The notes under the pieces are model-generated. The model did not search any database. It was not told where the DNA came from and saw only the letters and a list, made by a program, of their open reading frames with translations. Position numbers and translations under genes: made by a program. Below are positions 38,387 through 48,499 of a stretch of 64,000 nucleotides of DNA, one piece after another. The DNA is taken from positions 268,383,111 to 268,447,110 of the forward strand of contig OX422219.1 of NCBI GenBank assembly GCA_949130495.1, in the 5' to 3' direction. Origin of the DNA: Sambucus nigra (taxonomy: Eukaryota > Streptophyta > Magnoliopsida > Dipsacales > Adoxaceae). Position 1 is the stretch's first letter, and every line of letters begins with the position of its first letter.

Positions 38387-38668
38387 CGACCCTTCAAAAG
38401 GGTCGATCCCTCATCATGGACCACACGACCCTTCAAGGGGTCGACCCCTCTTAATGAATTAGCCAAAACTTCAAGGGGCCGACCCCTCTTGATGAATCAG
38501 ATGACCCTACAGGGGGCCAACCCCTCATGACGATCCGAACGACCCTTCAAGGGGCCGACCCCTCATGATGATCCGGACGATCCTTCAAGGGGCCAACCTC
38601 TCATGAAGGAACAGATGACCCTACAGGGGGTTGACCCCTCACCATGGACCAGGCAACCCTATGAGGGG
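38387..38668 (+). repeat. 38-bp tandem repeat in E, about 7.5 copies
   Basis: The unit is cgacccttcaaggggccgac plus ccctcatgatgatccgga with small changes. Each unit contains an internal palindrome of the form aggggtcgacccct. It lies upstream of the E TATA box. Confidence 0.85.
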
Positions 38669-38927
38669 ACAAAAGTACGAGGCCCACGTCCATTCAAGCC
38701 CAATTCCAGCATCCACTTTAGCCTTGGCCTGGAGGGTGACATCATCACAGCATGATTTAGGAGATGCATGGAATAGTGCGTGTGGGACTCATACAGCACG
38801 TGGACTAGACCGTTATAACAATATCATCCCCTCACGTGAGGGAATATTATGTCATCATTGATTGAAAATGGCACATCCAAGTGTCAGTGGGGGATTTACA
38901 TAATCATCATTCACATGAACCATGCAT

Positions 38928-38970
38928 GCTTGGGGGGTACACTACCCCCCCCCCCAAGCATTATATATAC
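38928..38970 (+). promoter_or_regulatory. G/C hairpin followed by TATA box in E
   Basis: gcttgggggg (38928-38937) can pair with cccccc..aagc (38945-38959, an 11-C run). A tatatatac TATA-like element follows at 38962, and a plausible transcription start lies about 30 bp on. Promoter function is inferred. Confidence 0.45.
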
Positions 38971-39009
38971 TTGTCGTCTTCAACCTTGTAAAGGATCGAT
39001 AATTGTAAT

Positions 39010-40530
39010 TGATGATACGCAAATATTGCGTATTTCATCCTCCGAACCTACGCATTTTAGCCCCTTTGAATATCTTATTCCCTATATTTATGCTCGTTAA
39101 CTAAACAACCTCGGATTTCTACGTTAACATGTTTTCCATGGGAAAATTGAGCTTTTATAGGTAATTGGATGTTCAGTGTGAAGTTCGAACGCATTCCGCT
39201 CGATTTTTGTACGCGATCGCGCGTTCAATGGTATTTTAGTCTTTTCATAGATTGGTCACTGTCCCAACGTCTACACGGAAGTTGTAGCCCTCCTCCCTAG
39301 CTTTGCGTGGCCGTGAACGGTGTGCGATTTTGATTCATAACGAAGAAGTTACGACAATTTCAGTGGACGGGAAAGGAAAATAACCAAAACAACAATGTCG
39401 TGTGTTGTTACCTGCTCAATCGATCGATCGATCAAAAGCATCAATCGATTGATCCTCATCGACAGTGGATATTTTGTTCATGATCGATCGATCGATCGAC
39501 CAAAGTGGTCGATCGATCGATCCCCTGTTTTCTGCAGATATTTTGGCCTTTATTTTCTTTTTTCTTTTCTTTTCTATTTTAATTCCCACTTACTATAAAT
39601 GCCCAATTTTGTTGTAATAACATATATATACGTTTTTAGATAGTTTTAGGTTAGAATAGCTTAGGGTTTGGGTGATTTGGAGAGTTCTTTTTCAATTGTT
39701 CTTGGATTGACACCCCATTTGGGTTCAATGTTGCACTATTCATCATCCTCTCCATTAAAGTAGTTTATATTTCCTTGCTTTCTAATTAGATTTGCATGCT
39801 TTGTTAATTAGTTTACATGCTTTCATTTATTGATTTCTAGTATAGATTTACCGCGCTTATTTACTCGCTTTATTTACCGCGTTTTTAACATGTTTTCTAG
39901 GTAATTTAAATTAGGTTGTGTTTGAATGGAGCTCACTCGGGTTAACGCATTGCTTTGCTTGGTGATAGTGTTTATGGGTGTATTTCGCGTGCATTGTCCT
40001 AGTTATTATGCTTAGGATATTTGACGGGGCATATCATGTATGTCTTGTGCTTACGACCTTTCGCACGTAATTTTTGGGATATTTGTTGACGCCAAAATCT
40101 TATTAGGCTTTTATGCAGATTTAGGGGCGTGACAACCCTTGATTTAATTAACCGTCGAAACGAGATGCATTTGTAATAACTCGCCGACCCATGTAACCAT
40201 TTTATACAGATTAACTCGGGTGAGGGATATTCGATGCAACCTATAGTTTTATCGCTTTGTTAGTCTAGCTTTATTTTCCCTTGCGTAGATTAACATTTCC
40301 CTTTTATGCATATTTTCTTTTAGTTTGTAATCATCTTTTACACTTTTATTTCGAAATATTAAATTACTTAAATTCTAGCAACTCGTCTAAGTGGATCTTT
40401 AGATACCCGACTTACTGCTAGACTTGCCCCGCAAGTGTAGTCGTAATTTAGGTTTATTTGTATTGAGTAGGCGAAACAAAAACAACGATTGGCATCTGAC
40501 ACACGCCGCACTTCTCGTGCGCTATTAAAA
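39010..40530 (+). repeat. 5' LTR of element C
   Basis: About 1.52 kb. It contains a TCGA-palindrome cluster (39418-39523), a TATA-like tataaat at 39594-39600, and U5-like sequence near the end. About 14 of the first 145 positions differ from the 3' LTR. Confidence 0.8.
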
Positions 40531-40722
40531 TGGCACCGTTGTCGGGGACTTGTTTGTTTTAGGCTTTATTTGATTTAGTATTTCATAGTATTTTCTTTCT
40601 ATTTGTATTATTTGCTAATATTTTGTAGGACTTCCACATTTGAGCACTTAGAAACACTCGAATTTTTCTCGTGCGCACTTACTTTGTGGAATCCACTACT
40701 TTGAGCCATTTTTGGTGTAAGC

Positions 40723-41511
40723 GTGTCTTATTCCAATTCTTTCGGTAATCCTTGTTATAATTCTCAAAATTCTCGCAAACCTATGACTTTTGGTGAATAC
40801 TTAGAATCCCAAAGTATAACAAATTCAAATATGACTTTGGGCGAGTATAACAAAAGTCAAATTTTAGGTTACTGGAATTTTGATGATGATGAGAATGATT
40901 TTGGGCCCTTACCTCCTTATAATAAGAATTTTGAAACAAATTCGAATAGTTTTCAAAATTCCTATCATAATGAGGTTTCGTTTAAGTCCGATGGTAATTT
41001 TCAAAGTTCCCATTCTCATGTATCCGCACCTCGACCAATGACATTTGGTGAGAGCTTGCGTATGTATGAGAATGAGAAAATTGAAAATCGTTATCAGGAA
41101 GAAAATCGTTGTTGGGAACATGAATTGGATTTATTATTTGAGTCCGAGAATGATTTTTATTTTGATACTTTCGAAGTCGAAGAATGTTTTAAACCAAATG
41201 AGGTACTTGTCCCTACTTTGGAACAAGCCATTCTAGACTTTGCCCATTGCGTAATAGATATTGAAAGTGAGGATGAAAATGACGTAATATCTATTTGCAA
41301 TGAAATGATTTCTTCTTTGCCCCCCAAAGAAGAACATTTCATTGAAAATGATATTATTTCCTTCGAAACTCAAACTTCATGCGATGACGATTCATATCAT
41401 GAGTTTGAATTTCTTTCAACCCCATTTTCATTCTCTATTATCACACCATCACAAGTACCCGATGATTCGGTTTCAAACTTTAATGTTTTAAACCTTTTTG
41501 CCGATGAGTAG
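40723..41511 (+). CDS. Uninterrupted acidic ORF of unknown function in element C
   Basis: The frame is open from 40705 to the TAG at 41509-41511. The position that looks like the ancestral start (40723) is GTG, giving 262 codons; the first ATG is at 40783, giving 242 residues. The protein is rich in Asn, Ser, Asp, Glu and Phe and poor in Lys and Arg. It carries three spaced copies of a P-M-T-(F/L)-G-E-(Y/S) motif: PMTFGEYLESQS, MTLGEYNKSQ and PMTFGESLRMYE. The second half is strongly acidic. I see no zinc knuckle, protease, RT, integrase, signal peptide or membrane segment, and it does not resemble a Gag core. It is the only gene of element C. Most other coding regions in this window are full of stops, so its intactness is notable. 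I do not recognise the family. Confidence 0.55.
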   Translation: MSYSNSFGNPCYNSQNSRKPMTFGEYLESQSITNSNMTLGEYNKSQILGYWNFDDDENDFGPLPPYNKNFETNSNSFQNSYHNEVSFKSDGNFQSSHSHVSAPRPMTFGESLRMYENEKIENRYQEENRCWEHELDLLFESENDFYFDTFEVEECFKPNEVLVPTLEQAILDFAHCVIDIESEDENDVISICNEMISSLPPKEEHFIENDIISFETQTSCDDDSYHEFEFLSTPFSFSIITPSQVPDDSVSNFNVLNLFADE

Positions 41512-43928
41512 TACTTGCTCGAGTCGCCTTCCACAATCGCATCTTTGCCTTTATGTGTGCCGCCTCCCATTCCAATTTCAAAATCTTTGGGAGGATATTT
41601 TGCTTTTCTCGGTCCCCACATGTTTTTGTCACCCGTTCAATCCAAACCCCCCATCATCCCTCTAAAACTTTAAATTGATGATGGTTCCTTTCTTCCACCT
41701 TACACATGCCTTCCGTTGTTAAAACGAAATTCATATTTTTGGAAGGTATGCTTTTATGTGAGGGTAGATTGGTTATCCTCCAAAGTCAAATCCTTTTCAC
41801 GGTGGACCCTCAGCTATTTAGACGTCTAGTGTACAGTTAGTGTGAAGCCTAAATAGTAGGTTGTATATAGTTAGCTTTCTTTCTTTTTCTTTTTTTCTTT
41901 TTTTAACTTAGTCTAGTGTAACTAGTTAACTTTTTGTTATTTTTTTTTCTATGCTGGGTACTAACGTGTTTTGTAGATTCTTTGGACTTTTTCTTATGGG
42001 GATCGCTCCAATTTTGGGTAATATCGCTCTTTTCCTCTCTTTAACTTGGTTCTTAATTAACATTGAGGACAATGTCAAGTTTTAAGTTAGGGGGTGTGGG
42101 ATATTCTATCCATTTCTTTATTTAGTCCATGTTTTTGCTCACATGTTAGTTACTTAGTATGCTTTTCTTAAAAAAATTCAAAAATATCAAAATGATTTTC
42201 TTTCTTTTTTCTCATTTTTTGGGCATTTTGCCCTTGTTTTCGATGATAAATTTCAATAATTGCCCGATCCAATAGACAAACCAATGATGCATGTTCTCGA
42301 TCTTAGAAGTTATTAGACTTTAGTCTCACTTATTGATATGATGAATAACTTCATGAATTAAACTTTAATCCCGTGAGCACATGCACTTTTATTGCTATAT
42401 TGATTTGGTTTAAGATTTTTGTAACTCGGTAATCTTTTGTTGCATTGTATATACTTACATCGAGTAAGCTTTGTACCTTTCGTCATTTGTGAGTGTATAC
42501 ACTATTCTTTTCTCATTTAAAACTTTGAATTCATTGGTAATCTCACTAGTTTTCATTTTGATCGTTCATTAATTGAGTTCATACTTGAAATGTGTTACTT
42601 GATCATGATTTTCATGTATTGTTTTGACTCGAGAATTGCGTAAACTTTGTGAAATGCTCATCGGCCATCTTTGTTATATCACCCATATTAGCCTTGACCT
42701 CACCCTTATATGTTTTCCCTTGTTAACCCTTTTGAGCCTAAATATAGCCTTTCGTTTCATAACCCAAATCCCATAACCAACTCCGATTTGGATTTTTATA
42801 CCATACATACACTTTCCATACCTTTGTTTGGAATGTTACTTGGGATTGAATGTTTTTATTGTGATGTCTATTTGAATTTAGGCATATGTGATTGTGATAA
42901 GTAAAGAAAAAGAGTAGTGTGAAAAAGTGATGAAAAAGAGAAAGCAAATATCAAAAGAAAAATGAGAAAAAGAAGAAAAAAGAAAAGAAAGAGAAAGTTG
43001 TAAATGTGTATATAGTTCAATAAGCTTTGATTACTCTCCCCGATGATATATCTAATTCCGTTTTGGAACTTGTTTTCCAATTTTTATATTACCCTTATTT
43101 TACCATTATCCCGAGTTTCCATCCCGAATGCTTTGATTCCGTACATACATATCCTTCCTTTCATACCCTATCCTAACCAACATTACAACCCTAGTAAAGT
43201 CCTATGTGATCTTAGGTTGATGTAATTTAAAATTCATAATAGTTTTGATAATCTGTGAAAATGAATTTTGCCTCTTTTAATGTGCAGTATCTTTCATTGA
43301 GATTACAGTTTTTCATTTTATATATAGCGTTCTTCATTTGTGACATGTGTGCGGCCTAGTTTCCATTTGCATTTACTCTTTAGCCCACATGTTCCATGTG
43401 TTACCTCCCTGTTTCGAGTGAATTCTCTTGATGAGTGTAATTCCAGTGAGGATTGAATATATGCTTGCTTTAATTTAGTATCCAATTTATATAAGTTTTT
43501 TGCCAAATCACACTTTGCATGTGCTCTCTCCCCCTCCCACATTTTAAGGTTTCAATTCTATGAGGTGCATTCTACAATGTTAATGATTTGGACTTTTGTT
43601 TGAATCCGTTCAATGTGATAATAATGCGTATGAAATACTTTTCATTATTGTTGGGCTTGTTGCATGTTAGTATGGGCATATTTTGAAGAAACTAAGTGAT
43701 GTTTGTGGGTATCATCCCTAAAAACCCTCACGAGACGACACTCGTCCACTAGGGTGACCTAGGGGTTTAACGGCTTATTGCATATGCTAAATGTAATCGA
43801 ATCGCCCGCGAAAGTGGCCTTTTACTTTTATACCATACTTTTTTACTTATCCTATTTTTGGTTTGCTTGTAGTTCTTGTTGCATCCTATTTCATTGCGAG
43901 GGACTAGCAATGTGTAAGTTAGGGGGTG
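41512..43928 (+). other. Long non-coding tail of element C
   Basis: It contains attgaggacaatgtcaag at 42063 followed by agttagggggtgtggg, a copy of the terminal polypurine tract. A purine-only-like tract of about 100 bp (42900-43005, mostly a and g) resembles that seen downstream of pol in Athila elements. No domain is recognisable in short frames. Confidence 0.6.
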
Positions 43929-45443
43929 TGATGATACGCAAATATTACGTATTTTATCCTCCGAACCTACGCATTTTAGCCCCCTCAGGTATCTTATTCC
44001 CTATATTTATGCTCGTTAACCAGACAACCTCGAATTTCTATGTTAACATGTTTTGTAGGGGTTAATTGAGCTTTTATAGGTAATTGGATGCTAAGTGTGA
44101 AGTTCAGACGCATTTCGCTCGATTTTCATACGCGATCGCACGTTCAAGGGCATTTTAGTCTTTTCACACATTGGGCACCTGGCCCAATGTCTACACGGAA
44201 GTTGTAGCCCTCCTTGTTAGCTTTGTATGGTCGCGAATGGCACGCAATTCCGATTCATATTGAAGAAGTCACGGCGATTGCAGTGGACGGGAAAGGCAAA
44301 CAATAAAAATAGCAATGCAGTGTGCTGTTACCTGCTTGATCGATCGATCGATCAAAAGAATCTATCGATCGATCCTCATCGACAGTGGATATTTTGTTCA
44401 TGATCAATCGATCGACCAAAGGGGTCAATCGATCGATCCCCTGTTTTCTGCAGATATTTTGGCCTTTATTTTCTTTTCTCTTTTCTTTTCTATTTTAATT
44501 CCCACTTACTATAAATAACCAATTTTGTTGTAATAACAAATATATATGTTTTTAGATAGTTTTAGGTTAGAATATCTTAGGGTTTGGGTGATTTGGATAG
44601 TTCTTCTTCAATTGTTCTGGGATTGCCACCCTATTTGGGTTGAATGTTGCACTATTCATCATCCTCTCCATTAATATAGTTTGTATTTCCTTATTTCCTT
44701 GCTTTCTAATTAGATTTACATGCTTTGTTAAGTAGTTTACATGCTTTCATTTATTTCTTTCTAGTATAGATTTAACGCCTTTATTTACTCGCTTTATTTA
44801 CCGCATTTTTATCATGTTTTCTAGATAATTTAAATTAGGTTTTGTTTGAATGGAACTCACTCGGGTTAACGTGTTTCTTTGCTTGGTGATAGTGTTTACG
44901 GGTCTATTTTGGGTGCATTGTCCTAGTTATTACGCCTAGGAGATTTGATGGGGCATATCATGTACCATGCTTACGACCTTCGTGCGTAATTTCTGGGATA
45001 TTTGTTGACGCCAAAATCTTATTAGGCTTTTATGTGGATTTAGGGGCATGACAACCCTTGATTTAATTAACTGTCGAAACGAGACGCATTTGAATAACTC
45101 GTTGACCCATGTAACCATTTTATAAAAATTAACTCGGGTAAGGGATTTCGACGGAACCTATAGTTTTATCGCTTTGTTAGTCTAGCTTTATTTTCCCTCG
45201 CCTAGATTAACATTTCCCTTTTATGCATCTTTTCTTTTAGTTTGTAATCATATTTTGCACTTTGATTTCAGAGCACTAAATCACTTAAATTCTAGCATCG
45301 CGTCCCTGTGGATTTTCGATACCCGACTTACCGCTGTACTCGCCTCGCAAGTGTAGTAGTAATTTAGGTTTGTTTGTATAGTAACAACGAGACAGAAAAC
45401 AACGACTGTGCACCTACACGCGCACACTTCTCGCACACAATCA
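43929..45443 (+). repeat. 3' LTR of element C
   Basis: 1515 bp, partner of 39010-40530, with the same TCGA-palindrome cluster (44337-44439) and TATA-like element near 44513. It ends ACAATCA at 45443, next to gtaac. Confidence 0.8.
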
Positions 45444-45602
45444 GTAACCCTAGCAGAAACTCTGCTTGTACACACAGTAGAGGGAGAGTGAGCTTATGTG
45501 CATTGTATCCCAGGCCATTAGTCACAGTGGATGTAGGCCTAATTGGCTGAACCATTATACATCATTGTCTTATTCCCCTTATACTCATCCCCTTCAATAC
45601 AC

Positions 45603-45664
<62 letters not shown>

Positions 45665-47424
45665 CACTATGACTGCCATTGTTATTATTGTTTGAGCTCA
45701 TTATCACATATCTGGTGGTGCTGTATCTTAGCATCATTATCAACTTAATTAATTTTCTCACTTATTAATTTATCATCTTCCCGAGTCTATGGTCTGACTC
45801 TAATTTATTTAATTCCAGGTGAATTAATATAATATTTTCCCCGAGTCTATGGTCCGACTCTAATATAAATAGTTTACACATTAATTTATATAATATTTAC
45901 CCGAGTCTATGATTCGACTCTAAATTTAATTAATTTATACATTAATTAATTTATCACCTTGTGTCACTCAATCAACATACTGAGACTCACTTACTTGGCC
46001 CATCCCTTAATATTGTCCGAGTCTACATTCCGACGCCAAATTAATTTGTTCATCTCCATAATTAATGTAACACCTTGGCGTCGCTCAACCAATATACCTG
46101 GAATTCCTCTCTCAATCCGTATATAATTAATTTGGAATCTAATTCCTCGAAATTATCCATAAAGTGCATCACGTGAATCCTCCCTAACTCCAATAACTTT
46201 TCCCTATAATTGTTAGGAATATGTGCTTCAAAATTATTTAACCTTAAACAATGCATGGAAATTAAATATTAAATTAATTTCCATTTATATATAAACCTGG
46301 CCGCACTGCCAAAATTCTAGAACCATCGATCGATTCATCCCCTGGGTCGATCGATTGATTGATCCCGTTGGTCGATCGATCGATCGAACAGGTATTCATC
46401 TTCTTCGGCTTGCAGTTTCAGCCATTGATGAACAGTCAAGCTTTTTGTTTTCATTCCAAACCCTTACCCAATCACAACCAACATTATCTCCACATAAGAA
46501 AAGGGTCTAAACATTCTAGAGACCTTAATTAATCAACTAATTTCCATTAATTCCAACATTTTCCCGATTTGGGTTTTATCAGGGTTTCAAATCTCCAAAA
46601 CAATTTTCATTCCTATTAACAGAAATTAACCATCGATTCTTACTGGTTTTTAACATATGATTCGTACCTCTACATTCCAAAATCATAAACAAAATAAATT
46701 TCACCCTTAATCCCATTAAAGTATATCAATTACCGAAAACCCAATTTTACATGAATACCCACCCAAAACGAATTTTGGTTTACACCTCCCATTGTATGAA
46801 TTGATTATCATCAATTTAAGAGACACAACAGTTAACCACTTGCCTCTAATTGTTCGTAGAGTCTGATCTGTTGGCGTAGAGAAGTTGTTGATGACGAACA
46901 CTCACTTTGTCCCTCGATTTGTCTCCAAAAAGGTCCCCAATTTGCTTCTTGATTTGTTTTCTCTGTGTCTCTCTCGAACCCTAGGTTTAGAATTGTTAAC
47001 TTCCGTTCAACACTTCCCTAATTTGGTTTTAAGCCACTAATCCCGTTTTTGGCCACATGGGCCAAATTAAAATGACCAAAATCACCCCGTGTCGGCCCGA
47101 ATATGCCCTAAAATGCCCCGAGACCCGATTACTACCCCTGAGTACTCTTGTATGACTATCTCGATCCATCCGGACTCAACCGCGCACTCAGAATCGTCAT
47201 CCAAAATACTTTATAACATTCTCCAATTTTGACCTCAAAAAATGCGCCACACATTAATTCGAACAATTTAACTTAAAGTTACCAAATATAAATAATTCTT
47301 CCCACTCAAATAAATTCTCCAAATCATAAATTTAAGTTTCTCCACTTTGAATATTTTTATTTCTCCCAAAAATAATTAAATACTAAATCCTAAAAATTAC
47401 GGGGTGTTACATACTCCCCCCTAC

Positions 47425-48172
47425 AAAGAAATTTCGTCCTCGAAATTAAGATGAGCCTAGTCCTCAAAGTCTCGAATATCACTCTCTAGTCATGTGCCTC
47501 TAAGCTCGCTATATATCTCTCTCCCACTTTTAACTATAAGTTACACAAATATGCATTTTAATTAATCAGGGCACCCATACACCATGTACCTGTGCTTAAC
47601 CGTGCAAAAGTTACTCTAATTAACCAGGGTGCCCATACACCATTCCCTGTGCTTAATCGCACGAAAGTTACCCGAGTATGCTAGCCGTAATCCGTAATAT
47701 AACTTCCAAACCGTAGTCATATTATATATATATATATATATATATATACTGGTCGGGGTACCCAACCCATGTACTAACGACCAAACTTTCCCCCACTTCC
47801 AACGTTGAGCTAAGTTTCATGCGTGGGACGTCTCGCAAAGCGAAATCCAAACAAGGAACCCCCCGATACACTACTACCTAACATTGTCGGTCGTTGAGAT
47901 CCGTTAGACCCTCAGTCCATCGCACGTACCCCCAAATACTTGTCTCTTAACACAAAAGCATACACGCCAACCCTTATGCTACAAACGACAACATAAAATA
48001 CCGCGCCCTTACTATCACTAGTTCTTGTGCAAAATAAAGCCAGAGCTATCTCTCCCTGCTCAAAAATAAATCTAAACACCCTGATCCACTTCAGTAAACA
48101 CCCCTACTTACAAGGGAAAAAAAATATGAGAACAAAAGACCTCATTATGTGTCTATTGCACCACACAATACA

Positions 48173-48208
<36 letters not shown>

Positions 48209-48218
48209 ATATATATAT

Positions 48219-48269
<51 letters not shown>

Positions 48270-48480
48270 CTAGACGCCCTCTCAGGTGATACCTAGTAAA
48301 ATTTATACCATGGTGTCGCGAACACCAAAACTTACCCCCCAATATCCACAATAGTTCAGATCCATCGTTATTCAATTGATTTTGGGAGAATTATCAACCC
48401 TACTCCCATAATTCTCGAAAGCAGTGACCCTTGCATAATTCCAACTTTCTCTCAGTGTACACCTCCACTCTCTCGTGGTT
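47425..48480. other. Non-coding remainder of element A interior
   Basis: It includes (AT)n runs at 47722-47750 and 48178-48267 and an imperfect repeat around caccatgtacctgtgcttaa (47580-47660). Frames across the microsatellites are artefacts. This is where pol would be expected. Confidence 0.5.
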
Positions 48481-48499
48481 AACACCAAAGGACTCTACT

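Larger units (their letters stand above)
39010..45443 (+). mobile_element. Element C: Athila-like non-autonomous LTR retrotransposon, 6.4 kb
   Basis: Two direct LTRs (39010-40530 and 43929-45443) start TGATGATACGC and the 3' one ends ACAATCA. Flanks gtaat and gtaac agree at 4 of 5. After the 5' LTR comes TGGCACCGTTGTCGGGGA (40532), close to the tRNA-Asp-type primer site typical of Athila elements. The polypurine tract agttagggggtg abuts the 3' LTR. The 3.4-kb interior has no gag, protease, RT or integrase; it holds one open reading frame and a long non-coding tail with the Athila-like phrase attgaggacaatgtcaag (42063). It would depend on another element's enzymes. Confidence 0.75.
38250..45739 (+). 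mobile_element. LTR-like unit E (about 1.05 kb), split by element C
   Basis: It is bounded by tcaac on both sides (38245-38249 and 45740-45744) and interrupts the family-A LTR exactly. It begins TGATATGCCC and ends ATCATTA. Its own sequence is 38250-39009 plus 45444-45739. It holds a 38-bp tandem array, a G/C hairpin, a TATA box at about 38962 and an (AC)n run at 45609-45658, giving the look of a solo LTR, though the ends are not TG..CA. The class is uncertain. Confidence 0.5.
37738..47411 (-). repeat. 3' LTR of element A (minus), split by nested E and C
   Basis: The LTR reads on minus from TGTAACACCCCG at 47411 to 45745, then resumes at 38249 and runs to 37738, where it is truncated at ccctgtggctgg in the palindrome. 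It contains a TCGA cluster (46325-46387), the gagtc..gactc units (45780-46060) and an (AC)n(AT)n run (38085-38146). Compared with 51501-54593 it lacks about 450 bp between 37900 and 37920. Confidence 0.85.

Noticed and set aside
48027..48375. Open frames of 76-89 codons with Tyr/Ile repeats
   Set aside because: They are artefacts of the (AT)n run in element A.
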